Below, in pieces: positions 23,743 through 31,404 of a DNA stretch of 64,000 nucleotides (position 1 is the stretch's first letter; every line of letters begins with the position of its first letter). Source of the DNA: Kutzneria sp. CA-103260. GTDB lineage: Bacteria; Actinomycetota; Actinomycetes; Mycobacteriales; Pseudonocardiaceae. The notes under the pieces were generated by a model. It had not been told where the DNA came from, did not search any database, and saw only the letters and a list, made by a program, of their open reading frames with translations. The stretch is taken from positions 8,308,001 through 8,372,000 of the forward strand of contig NZ_CP073318.1 of the NCBI RefSeq assembly GCF_018263855.1, in the 5' to 3' direction. A program made the translations under genes and the position numbers.

Positions 23743-25040
23743 GCCACACCCTCCGTCCACACGGGACCGTCCGGATACACGTACCGGCTCAGCGTTTCCT
23801 CCCGCAACTGCGCGGAGAAACCGGGCTGGGCCGGCGCGAGGTAGCGGCCCCCGACAACCGCGGCCGGATCCGTGAAGTGCTCGTGCAGGTGGTCGACCCA
23901 CTCGATGACGCGGCCGTCCATCGACGCGGACACCGCGGCGTAGTCGAAGAAGGACAGGTGCCGGACCAGCTCGCACAGGCCGACGCCGCCGGCGTGCGGG
24001 CACACCGGCACGCCGAACTTGGCCGCCAGCAACAGGATCGCGATGTTCTCGTTGACACCGCCGACCCGGCAGGCGTCGATCTGCACCACGTCGACCGCGC
24101 CGGCCTGCAGCAGCTGCTTGAACACCACGCGGTTCTGCACGTGCTCACCGGTGGCGATCTTGATCGGGGCCAGCGCGTCGGCGATCGCCCGGTGGGCCAG
24201 CACGTCGTCGGGCGAGGTGGGCTCCTCGATCCAGTACGGCGAGTACGGCGCCAGCTCGCGCATCCAGCGGATCGCCGCGTCGGTGTCCCAGCGCTGGTTG
24301 GCGTCCACCGCGACCCGCACGCCGGCACCGACCACCTCGCGGGCCAGCTTCATCCGGCGCACGTCGTCGTGCAGGTCGCCGCCGACCTTGAGCTTGATCA
24401 TGTCGAAGCCCTCGGCCAGGGCCTGCTTGGCCAGCCGGGACAGCTTCTCGTCGGAGTAGCCGAGCCAGCCGGGCGAGGTGGTGTAGGCCGGGTAGCCCTG
24501 CTCGGTCAGCTGGGCGATGCGGCCGGCCCGGGTCGGCTCGGCCTTGCGCAGGATGCCCAGCGCCTCATCCGGGGTCAGCGCGTCGGACAGGTAACGGAAG
24601 TCGATCAGCCCGACGATCTCCTCCGGCGTCATGCCGGCCAGGAACCGCCACAGCGGCAGGCCGGCCCGACGCGAGGCGAGGTCCCACGCGGCGTTGACCA
24701 CCGCGCCGATCGCCATGTGCACGACGCCCTTCTCCGGGCCCAGCCAGCGCAGCTGCGAGTCGCCGATCAGCTCCTGCGAGAGCGCCGCCAGGTCGGCGGC
24801 GGTCTCCGGCACGGGCTTGCCGACCACGTGCGGGGCCAGCGCGCGGATGGCTGCGGCCTGCACATCGTTGCCGCGGCCGATGGTGAAGGCCAGGCCGTAG
24901 CCGTCGGGGCCGTCGTCGGTGCGCAGGGTGACGTAGGCGGCCGAGTAGTCCGGGTCCGGGTTCATCGCGTCGGACCCGTCCAGTTCCCGCGACGTGGGGA
25001 AACGGATGTCCTGCACGTCGAGTTCGACAACACGGGCCAT
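23739..25040 (-). CDS. fucD: L-fuconate dehydratase (enolase superfamily, mandelate racemase subgroup)
   Basis: A 433-residue enzyme of the length of Xanthomonas FucD. It converts L-fuconate to 2-keto-3-deoxy-L-fuconate. Active-site segments are MIKLKVGG (KxK base), VDANQRWD, WIEEPTSPDD and ATGEHVQNRVVF (the Asp/Glu/Glu metal ligands), QIDACRVGGVNE, and VCPHAGGVGLCE (His base). The EEPTSPDD and CRVGGVNE forms are characteristic of fuconate dehydratases rather than rhamnonate enzymes. It follows the FAH gene after 1 nt and overlaps the SDR start. Confidence 0.93.
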   Translation of the reverse strand: MARVVELDVQDIRFPTSRELDGSDAMNPDPDYSAAYVTLRTDDGPDGYGLAFTIGRGNDVQAAAIRALAPHVVGKPVPETAADLAALSQELIGDSQLRWLGPEKGVVHMAIGAVVNAAWDLASRRAGLPLWRFLAGMTPEEIVGLIDFRYLSDALTPDEALGILRKAEPTRAGRIAQLTEQGYPAYTTSPGWLGYSDEKLSRLAKQALAEGFDMIKLKVGGDLHDDVRRMKLAREVVGAGVRVAVDANQRWDTDAAIRWMRELAPYSPYWIEEPTSPDDVLAHRAIADALAPIKIATGEHVQNRVVFKQLLQAGAVDVVQIDACRVGGVNENIAILLLAAKFGVPVCPHAGGVGLCELVRHLSFFDYAAVSASMDGRVIEWVDHLHEHFTDPAAVVGGRYLAPAQPGFSAQLREETLSRYVYPDGPVWTEGVA

Positions 25041-25041
25041 C

Positions 25042-25896
25042 TCAGGCCGCCCCGAACGTCTGCCGCTGCCGGCCGAGGCCGTCGATCTCCAACTCGACGA
25101 CGTCGCCCGGACGCAGGTACGGCTTGGGGTCCGGCTGGCCCAGCGCCACGCCCGCCGGAGTGCCGGTATTGATCAGGTCGCCGGGGCGCAGGACCATGAA
25201 CTGGCTGAGGTAGCGGATCACCTCGGCCACGGGGAAGATCATGTTCTTGGTGGAGGAGTCCTGCTTCAGCTCGCCGTTCACCCACAGCCGCAGGCCGAGG
25301 TCCTGCGGGTCGCCGACATCCTCGGCGGGCACCAGGTACGGCCCGAGCGGGTTGAAGGTCTCGCAGTTCTTGCCCTTGTCCCAGGTGCCGCCGCGCTCGA
25401 TCTGGAACTCCCGCTCGGAGACGTCATGCGAGGTCACGTAGCCGGCGACGCAGGCCAGCGCGTCGGCGTGGGTGTCGAGGTAGCGGGCCGTCTTGCCGAT
25501 GACGACGCCCAGCTCGACCTCCCAGTCCGTCTTCACGGACTTTCGGGGTACCAGCACCTCGTCGTACGGGCCGACCACGGTGTCCGGCGTCTTGAGGAAC
25601 AGCACCGGCTCGCTCGGCGCGGTGGCCCCGGTCTCCTCGGCGTGGTCGGAGTAGTTCAGCCCGATGCAGATGATCTTGCCGATGCCGGCCAGCGGCGGGG
25701 CGATCCGCTCGTTCGACACGTCGAGGGCCGGCAGCTCCCCGGCGGTCAAGGCCGCACGGACTCTGGCCAGGCCGTCGCCGGCGAGGAAGGCTCCGTCGAT
25801 GTCGGCCGTCACCGGGCGGAGGTCGTGGACGACGCCCTCCTCGGTGCGGACGGCGGGGCGCTCGCTACCGGGAGCGCCGAGGCGCAGCAGCTGCAC
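25042..25896 (-). CDS. FAH-family hydrolase (probable 2,4-diketo-3-deoxy-L-fuconate hydrolase)
   Basis: A 284-residue fumarylacetoacetate-hydrolase-fold enzyme. Family segments are IICIGLNYSDHAEE, FLKTPDTVVGP, WEVELGVVIG (acidic metal ligands), GYVTSHDVSEREFQIERGG and LINTGTPAGVALG. It would cleave 2,4-diketo-3-deoxy-L-fuconate to pyruvate and L-lactate, the last pathway step. The GTG at 25896 is chosen because GGAGGA lies 7-8 nt upstream and the length then fits the family; a start at 25929 adds 11 unlikely residues. It is the first gene of the nine-gene operon. Confidence 0.88.
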   Translation of the reverse strand: MQLLRLGAPGSERPAVRTEEGVVHDLRPVTADIDGAFLAGDGLARVRAALTAGELPALDVSNERIAPPLAGIGKIICIGLNYSDHAEETGATAPSEPVLFLKTPDTVVGPYDEVLVPRKSVKTDWEVELGVVIGKTARYLDTHADALACVAGYVTSHDVSEREFQIERGGTWDKGKNCETFNPLGPYLVPAEDVGDPQDLGLRLWVNGELKQDSSTKNMIFPVAEVIRYLSQFMVLRPGDLINTGTPAGVALGQPDPKPYLRPGDVVELEIDGLGRQRQTFGAA

Positions 25897-25925
25897 GGAG
25901 GGTTCCTCCTCGCTCGAACCGAAAG

Positions 25926-25936
25926 ACATCCGATGT
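25926..25936. promoter_or_regulatory. Palindromic operator candidate upstream of the fucose operon
   Basis: ACATCCGATGT is a perfect palindrome with one central base, 30 bp before the first gene and between divergent units. The near-identical ACATCCGAGGT occurs upstream of the FadR-type regulator gene. The 113-bp gap shows no other clear element. Confidence 0.55.
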
Positions 25937-26009
25937 ATATCCGCTGAGTCGAGCGAAGTCCAGACTCAGGGCGGGAACATTGACCGAACTGATCCGATGA
26001 CTCCATGGG

Positions 26010-27014
26010 GTGGCTGTGGCGAATACCGAGGGTTACCTGGTTGGCGTGGACGCCGGGGGGACCACGACCCGGGCCCTCGTGGCCGACCTGAGCGGGGCCC
26101 GGGTGGGCACCGGGCGGGCCGGCGGGGCCAATCCCAACTCGCATCCGCCGGAGGTCGCGGCCGAGCAGGTGGGCGCGGCCATCGCCGCCGCGCTGGCCTC
26201 CGCCGGCGTGCCGGCCGACCGGGTGCGGGCCGGTGTGCTGGGGCTGGCCGGGGCCAGCAAGCTGGCCGACGAGCGGGTGGCCGCGCTGTTCGACGCCGCG
26301 TGGCACGGGGCCGGGCTCAAATGCGGCCTTCGTGTCGTCACCGACGCGGAGGCCGCCTTCGCGGCGGGCACGGCGTCGGCCGACGGCACGGTCCTGGTCG
26401 CCGGCACCGGCTCGGCCGCGGCCCGCATCGTGAACCGGCGTCAGGTGGCGATCGCCGGCGGGTTCGGCTGGCTGCTCGGCGACGAGGGCTCGGCGTTCTG
26501 GCTCGGGCGGCAGGCCGTGCGAGCCACGCTCCGCACCTTGGCCACCGGCGCGGCGCTGGGCGCGCTGTCCCGCACCGTGCTGGCCAACACGCTGGCGATC
26601 CAGGACGTGAGCGGTGATCCGGTGCTGCGGCGGTCGGTGGTGTCACGGCTGATCACCGCCGTCAACGCCGAACCGCCGATCAACCTCGCCCGGCTGGCCC
26701 CGCTGGTCGCCGCGGCCGCCGAGGCCCACGACCCGGCGGCCGGCGAGATCGTCGAGGAGGCGGTGGACTGGCTGGTGCGCACCGCCCGTGACGCGCGCTC
26801 GGCCGGCGAGCGGAGCCCCGTGGTGGCGATCGGCAGCGTCGCGACGGCCGGCGGTGTGCTGGGCGAACGCCTGCTCGCGGCGCTGGCCGAGGCCTGTGGC
26901 GGCCCGGTCTCGGTGGCCAACGACGGCGCCGCCGGTGCGGCCTGGCTCGCATCCCTGGAACTCCTCGGCGCGGCCGCCTTGACGCTGCGCCCCCAACTCC
27001 TCGGCAGCACCTGA
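26010..27014 (+). CDS. BadF/BadG/BcrA/BcrD-type sugar kinase (GlcNAc-kinase-like)
   Basis: A 334-residue actin-fold ATPase. The phosphate-1 loop is VGVDAGGTTTRALVADL, the second is TVLVAGTGSAA, and the Asp region is VVTDAEAAFAAGT with GWLLGDEGSAFWLG following, all as in eukaryotic-type N-acetylglucosamine kinases. It is divergent from the fucose operon, but that pathway needs no kinase. GlcNAc delivered by the dre-controlled importer does, so it may supply GlcNAc-6-phosphate to NagA. The GTG at 26010 is uncertain; GTG 26016 is the alternative. Confidence 0.83.
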   Translation: MAVANTEGYLVGVDAGGTTTRALVADLSGARVGTGRAGGANPNSHPPEVAAEQVGAAIAAALASAGVPADRVRAGVLGLAGASKLADERVAALFDAAWHGAGLKCGLRVVTDAEAAFAAGTASADGTVLVAGTGSAAARIVNRRQVAIAGGFGWLLGDEGSAFWLGRQAVRATLRTLATGAALGALSRTVLANTLAIQDVSGDPVLRRSVVSRLITAVNAEPPINLARLAPLVAAAAEAHDPAAGEIVEEAVDWLVRTARDARSAGERSPVVAIGSVATAGGVLGERLLAALAEACGGPVSVANDGAAGAAWLASLELLGAAALTLRPQLLGST

Positions 27015-27062
27015 GACGCCACATGCGCTTCCTACTTGGCCCCTGAGCACCCCCACCCAGAA

Positions 27063-27117
27063 CGCCACATGTGCGCCACATTCGCCCCCCAACGCCACAT
27101 GTGGACCACATGTGGCG
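27063..27117. repeat. 55-nt palindromic intergenic module, copy A
   Basis: The right part (27093-27117) is a perfect palindrome: CGCCACATGTGG, one base A, CCACATGTGGCG. The left part carries another CGCCACATGTG and GCGCCACATTCG. An extra CGCCACATG lies near 27015. The whole 55-nt block matches the reverse complement of 51715-51769 with about 4 differences. It sits between convergent genes, so it probably also terminates transcription. The remaining gap 27015-27148 is C-rich with no gene. Confidence 0.85.
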
Positions 27118-27148
27118 AAAAAGGAGGGGGTGGGGTGGGGGTGGCGGG

Positions 27149-29359
27149 CTAGGCGCCGAGGGGTTCTGGATTGGCGCGGGCGCGAAGGGCCTCGATGTGG
27201 GTGGGGTCGCCGATGTCCTCGTAGACGGCCTGGGCGGCGGCCCAGGACTGGCGGGCCTCGGGCAGGCGTCCGAGGTCGGCCAGCACGTCGCCGATGCGGG
27301 ACAGGGCCTCGGCCTCGGCCCAGCGGTCGCCGGCGGAGCGGCTGGTGGCCAGGGCCTGGTGCAGCTCGCGCAGAGCGATGTCCGGGTGGCCGCGGTCGGC
27401 GTGCACGGCGGCCATCTTCATCAGCACCCAGGACTGGGCTTCACGGGCGCCGAGGCTCTCCTGCACGGCCAGGGAGCCGGCCATGGCGCTGAGGGCGTCG
27501 TCGAAGCGGCCCTGCGAGCGGTGCACGTCGCCGATGGTGACCAGGGCCAGGCCGACGCCCTCCTGGTCGTCGAACTCCCGGAACAGGGCCAGGGCCTGCG
27601 CGGCGAACTCGTCGGCGCGGGCCATGTCGCCGTTGTCCACGGCGAGGAACGCGGCGCCGGCCAGCGACCAGGCCTCACCGAGCGGGTCGTTGCTCTGCTG
27701 CCGCAACCGCAGGGCCCGCATGTACAGCTGGGTGGACTGGACGAAGTCGCCCATCCGCCGGTAAGCCTCGGCCAGGTTGACCGACACGCAGCCCTCGGCG
27801 TTGGGGTCGCCGGTGCGCTCGGCGGCGGTCAGCGCGAGCTCCTGGGTCCGCACCCAGACGGTCCACGGCTTGCGGTGCAGCCAGTAGTTCCACAGCGCGA
27901 CCGCGAACTTCCACGTCGGCCCACACACCCGATGTTCCAGCCCGAGCTGGACCACCGGCACGAAGTTGGGCAGCTCGGCGTCGCACCAGCCTAGCGCGGT
28001 GTCGTGGTCGGCGAAGGCTAGGGCCATCACCGGCGGCGTCAGCGGATCGGGGTCTAACTCCTCGACGCGGAACGGGGCGAGCGCGAGCCCGGCGGCGTAG
28101 GCGGTGGCCTGGTACCAGGTGACCATGCGGGCCACGGCCGGCCCGCGTTCCTCGGCCGCCACCAGCTCGGCGGCGTACTCACGGAGCAGGTCGTGCAGCT
28201 GGTACCGGTCACGGCCGACGGCCTGCGCGAGGTGCGACCCAGCCAGCCGATCCAGCAGCGAGCGGGCGGTGGCCATCGGCAGGTCGGCCAGCGCGGCGGC
28301 GGCGCCGGTGCTGATGTGCGGCCCGCGATGCAGGCCCAGCAGCCGGAACAGCCGTGCGCACGGCTCGTCCAGCCGCCGGTACGACCACTCGAAGACGGTG
28401 CGCAGCGCGACGGAGTCGAAGGTGGACAGCACTTCCAGCCGGCCGTCCGCGTCCAGCTCATCGACCAGGTCGCGGATCAGGTAGTGCGGCTGGGCCAACG
28501 CGCGTTCGGCGGCGATCCGCAGCGCCAGCGGCAGGAAACCGCAGCGCACCGCCAGATCCGTGACAGCCCGCGGCTCGGCGTCGGCCCGCTCGTCGCCGAT
28601 CACCCGCCGGATCAGGGCCACCGAGTCGGCCGGCGTCATCGGCCCGAGGGTCACGCGCAGCGCGTTCGTCTGCACGGCCACGCTGGACAGCCGTTCCCGA
28701 CTGGTGATCATGACCGCGCAGCCCGGGGCGGCCGGCAACAGCGGTCGCACCTGGTCGCCGTCGGCGGCGTTGTCCAGCACCACCAGCAACTTCCGGTCCG
28801 CGACGACCGAACGGAACAGCGCCGCGCAGCGGTCGAGCCCATCCGGCACGCCGGAGGCCGGCACGCCCAGGGCGATCAGGAACTCGGCCAGCGCCACCCG
28901 CGGCTCGACCGGCTGGGCGTGCCGGGAATGCCCGCGCAGGTCCACATACAGCTGGCCGTCGGGAAAGCGGTCCACGGCGTGGTGGGCCCAGCGCAGGGCC
29001 AACGTCGTCTTGCCGCTGCCGGGCGGGCCGTCGACGATCACGGCCTGCGCGCCGGCGCTGTGCAACAGGGTCAGCTGCTCGTCGCGGCCGACGAAACGCC
29101 GGATGCCGGCGGGCAGCTGGGCCGGCCGGACCGCGGCCTCGGCGCTGGCCAGCGCGACCAGCGCGCCGCCCCCGCCCAGGGTGTCGTCGCAGGCGCGGGC
29201 CAGTTCCGGCGAGGGCGGGCGACCGTTCTCGACCTTGCTCAGGTAGCCGGGAGTGAAGCCGATGAGCTTGGACAGGTCGCGCAGGGACAGGCCGCGCTGC
29301 TGGCGCAGCCGCCGCAGCTCGCGCCCGAACAGAGCGCCCTCGGTCCTGCCTCGCACCAT
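27149..29359 (-). CDS. XRE-HTH / NB-ARC / TPR regulator (STAND ATPase)
   Basis: A 736-residue signal-transducing ATPase. Residues 10-60 are an XRE-type HTH (LSLRDLSKLIGFTPGYLSKV). The NB-ARC domain follows, with P-loop GPPGSGKTT at 111-119, Walker B LLVVLDNA near 190, MITSRERL and GFLPLALRIAA. From about 450 to the end there are tetratricopeptide repeats (for example GDVHRSQGRFDDALSAMAGS). Such proteins resemble AfsR with the SARP domain replaced by a phage-type HTH. The ATG lies 4 nt after the DUF3159 stop, so the two form an operon. Target unknown. Confidence 0.88.
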   Translation of the reverse strand: MVRGRTEGALFGRELRRLRQQRGLSLRDLSKLIGFTPGYLSKVENGRPPSPELARACDDTLGGGGALVALASAEAAVRPAQLPAGIRRFVGRDEQLTLLHSAGAQAVIVDGPPGSGKTTLALRWAHHAVDRFPDGQLYVDLRGHSRHAQPVEPRVALAEFLIALGVPASGVPDGLDRCAALFRSVVADRKLLVVLDNAADGDQVRPLLPAAPGCAVMITSRERLSSVAVQTNALRVTLGPMTPADSVALIRRVIGDERADAEPRAVTDLAVRCGFLPLALRIAAERALAQPHYLIRDLVDELDADGRLEVLSTFDSVALRTVFEWSYRRLDEPCARLFRLLGLHRGPHISTGAAAALADLPMATARSLLDRLAGSHLAQAVGRDRYQLHDLLREYAAELVAAEERGPAVARMVTWYQATAYAAGLALAPFRVEELDPDPLTPPVMALAFADHDTALGWCDAELPNFVPVVQLGLEHRVCGPTWKFAVALWNYWLHRKPWTVWVRTQELALTAAERTGDPNAEGCVSVNLAEAYRRMGDFVQSTQLYMRALRLRQQSNDPLGEAWSLAGAAFLAVDNGDMARADEFAAQALALFREFDDQEGVGLALVTIGDVHRSQGRFDDALSAMAGSLAVQESLGAREAQSWVLMKMAAVHADRGHPDIALRELHQALATSRSAGDRWAEAEALSRIGDVLADLGRLPEARQSWAAAQAVYEDIGDPTHIEALRARANPEPLGA

Positions 29360-29363
29360 GCCC

Positions 29364-30020
29364 CTACCCCGGGTCGGTATCGGGCACCAGTCTACGTCGC
29401 GGATGTCGTAAACCCGGGTGGTCAGCGGGCAGCGCTGCCCGGAATGCCCACCAGGTCGGCGCGAGCATCACCACGTAGAGCGGCCAGGACAGCGCGACCC
29501 GGGCGATGCCGGAGGCGACCACGTCGTCCTGCCACCACAGGTAGCCGAACACCAGGACCCGCAGCACGTACTGGAGGGCGTAGACCAGGGTGGCGCGGCC
29601 GTAGGCGCGTAACAGGTCCGGGTCCTGCCGCCAGCGGGTGCGCTGGCCCAGCAGCGCGCCGATGATCACGCCCAGCAGCGGCCACCGGACCGCCCAGCTG
29701 ACCACGAAGGCCAGTCCGCTGGCCGCGTTGCTGAGCAACTGGACCAGGAAGAAGTCGATGGCCCGGCCGGTGTACATGGCCACCAGCGCGGCCACCGACA
29801 CCACGAACGCGCCGACCAGCACCGCGCGGATCTTGTCGCCCCGGATCAGCCGGACCACGCCGACCGCCACGGCCACGCCGACGGCGATCAGCGCCCCCCA
29901 GCCGACCGAGTGATTCGTCAGCAGCCAACCGGCCACGAAGGCGATGGACGGCAGCGTCGCGTCCAGGGCCGCGCCGCGCCCGCCGAGCAGCTGCGCGAAG
30001 GTCTCTTCCCGCTCGATCAC
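29364..30020 (-). CDS. DUF3159 family membrane protein
   Basis: A 218-residue integral membrane protein with about six hydrophobic segments. Family landmarks are LLGGRGAALDATLPSIAFVA near the N terminus, LIRGDKIRAVLVG, and WRQDPDLLRAYGRATLVYAL. The family is actinobacterial and uncharacterised. The GTG at 30020 has only a weak ribosome site. A strong match to the IdeR/DtxR iron box lies 12 bp upstream, suggesting iron-dependent repression. The STAND regulator gene follows 4 nt downstream. Confidence 0.85.
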   Translation of the reverse strand: MIEREETFAQLLGGRGAALDATLPSIAFVAGWLLTNHSVGWGALIAVGVAVAVGVVRLIRGDKIRAVLVGAFVVSVAALVAMYTGRAIDFFLVQLLSNAASGLAFVVSWAVRWPLLGVIIGALLGQRTRWRQDPDLLRAYGRATLVYALQYVLRVLVFGYLWWQDDVVASGIARVALSWPLYVVMLAPTWWAFRAALPADHPGLRHPRRRLVPDTDPG

Positions 30021-30032
30021 CCCACCAGCCTG

Positions 30033-30051
30033 CCAGGTTAGGCAAACCTAA
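30033..30051. promoter_or_regulatory. IdeR/DtxR-type iron box
   Basis: CCAGGTTAGGCAAACCTAA agrees with the 19-bp IdeR consensus TTAGGTTAGGCTAACCTAA at 16 positions, including both AGGTTAG/CCTAA half-sites. It lies just upstream of the DUF3159 start and about 50 bp before the -35 of the csnR-like promoter on the other strand. Confidence 0.75.
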
Positions 30052-30101
30052 TGGGTAAGTTACACACACCGTTACAACCTGAATACGCGGTGAACGACCC
30101 A

Positions 30102-30130
30102 TTGACCTGGGTGAGCGCGGTCACTACCGT
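30102..30130 (+). promoter_or_regulatory. Sigma-70-type promoter of the csn operon
   Basis: TTGACC (30102-30107) and TACCGT (30125-30130) are separated by exactly 17 bp, a strong HrdB-type promoter. Transcription would start near 30137, about 36 nt before the ROK regulator start. Confidence 0.75.
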
Positions 30131-30142
30131 GGCACGGAAATC

Positions 30143-30161
30143 GTCTGGAAAGTTAACAGAC
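30143..30161. promoter_or_regulatory. Inverted repeat at the csn promoter, candidate ROK operator
   Basis: GTCTG and CAGAC flank GAAAGTTAA, which overlaps the palindrome GTTAAC. It would lie at about +6 to +24 of the transcript, a typical repressor position. GGAAAGTT resembles half of what I recall of the Streptomyces CsnR box, but that comparison is from memory. Confidence 0.45.
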
Positions 30162-30172
30162 AGGAGTTCCCA

Positions 30173-31369
30173 GTGCGAGCCGGAAGCCCGAGACTGCTGC
30201 GCGAGATCAACGACCGCGCCGCGATCGACGCGCTGCTGCGCAACGGGCCGCTCACCCGGTCCGAGCTGGAGGGCATCATCGGCCTGTCCAAGCCGGCCAC
30301 CGCCCAGCTGCTGACCCGCCTGGAGGCACAGGACATCGTGCGCCGGGACGGTCTGCGCGGCGGCGGCCGGGGCCCGCGGGCCCAGTTGTGGGCCGTCAAC
30401 GGCGGGCTCGCGCACGTCGCCGCGGTCGACCTCACGCCCGACTCGGTGGACGTGGCCGTCGCCGACATCTCCGGCGCCACACTGACCGAGCACCACGCCC
30501 TGATGCCCAAGGGCAGCGACGTGCTGACCGTGTTCGCCGAGGCCATGTCCAAGGCCGCCAGCGACGCCAATCTCCAGGTCAGCGACCTGCACCACGTGGT
30601 GGTGGGCAGCCCCGGCGCGGTCGACCCGGCCACCGGGCAGCTCGGCTTCGCGCCGCACCTGCCCGGCTGGGAGGGCTTCGACGTGGTCGGCCGGCTGCAC
30701 GAGCTGCTGGGCACCTCGGTCACCGTGGAGAACGACGTCAACCTGGTCGCCCTGGAGGAGATGATCACCGGCCGCGCCGTGGACGTGCGCGACTTCGTGC
30801 TCGTCTGGCCGGTGGACGCGGTCGGCTCCGCGGTCGTGATCAACCGGGTGCTGCTGCGCGGCGCCACCGGCGGCGCCGGCGAGATCGACTGGATGCGGGT
30901 GCCCGACCTGTCGCGGCAGGACACCGGCATCGACCGCGCCGGCACCCGCTACGGCGACCTGCTGTCCAACGCCTCGGTGACCAAGCTGGCCCGCTCGCAC
31001 GGCATCGCCGCCCGCCACGCGCTGGGCGCGGTCACCAAGGCGCTGTCCCAGGGCACCGCCGGCCGCGAGTTCCTCACCGACCTGGCCCGGCGCATCGCCG
31101 TCGGCGTGGCCAACGTGGTCAGCGTCGTCGACCCGGAACTGGTGCTGCTGTCCGGTGAAGTCGCGCAGGCCGGTGGCACCGTGCTGTGCGAACTGGTCGC
31201 CACCGAGCTGCGCCGCCTGGTCATCCCCCGAACCCCGGTCGAACTCGCGTTGGTCGCCGGCCACGCCGTTCGCGCCGGGGCCATGCACTCCGCCCTGGCC
31301 GTGGTCAGGGATGAGGTCTTCGGCCTACCGGCCAACGACATGCTGCCGCCGCTGCACACCGCTCGATAA
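30173..31369 (+). CDS. csnR: ROK-family transcriptional repressor, CsnR-like
   Basis: A 398-residue regulator: an N-terminal winged HTH (residues about 15-70, NGPLTRSELEGIIGLSKPAT) fused to a ROK sugar-kinase-fold domain (VVGSPGAVDPATGQLGFAPH, TVENDVNLVALEE, NVVSVVDPELVLLSGEV). The ROK zinc motif CxCGxxGC is absent, the protein has no cysteine at all, and the ATP loop is degenerate, so it is a sensor and not a kinase. The GTG at 30173 has AGGAG 7 nt upstream. It heads ROK-SBP-permease-permease-GH4-kinase, the gene order of the S. coelicolor csnR-K operon for chitosan oligosaccharides. Confidence 0.85.
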   Translation: MRAGSPRLLREINDRAAIDALLRNGPLTRSELEGIIGLSKPATAQLLTRLEAQDIVRRDGLRGGGRGPRAQLWAVNGGLAHVAAVDLTPDSVDVAVADISGATLTEHHALMPKGSDVLTVFAEAMSKAASDANLQVSDLHHVVVGSPGAVDPATGQLGFAPHLPGWEGFDVVGRLHELLGTSVTVENDVNLVALEEMITGRAVDVRDFVLVWPVDAVGSAVVINRVLLRGATGGAGEIDWMRVPDLSRQDTGIDRAGTRYGDLLSNASVTKLARSHGIAARHALGAVTKALSQGTAGREFLTDLARRIAVGVANVVSVVDPELVLLSGEVAQAGGTVLCELVATELRRLVIPRTPVELALVAGHAVRAGAMHSALAVVRDEVFGLPANDMLPPLHTAR

Positions 31370-31404
31370 ATCCGCCGATGAAACTCCCTGTCCTTGGAGG
31401 GCCC

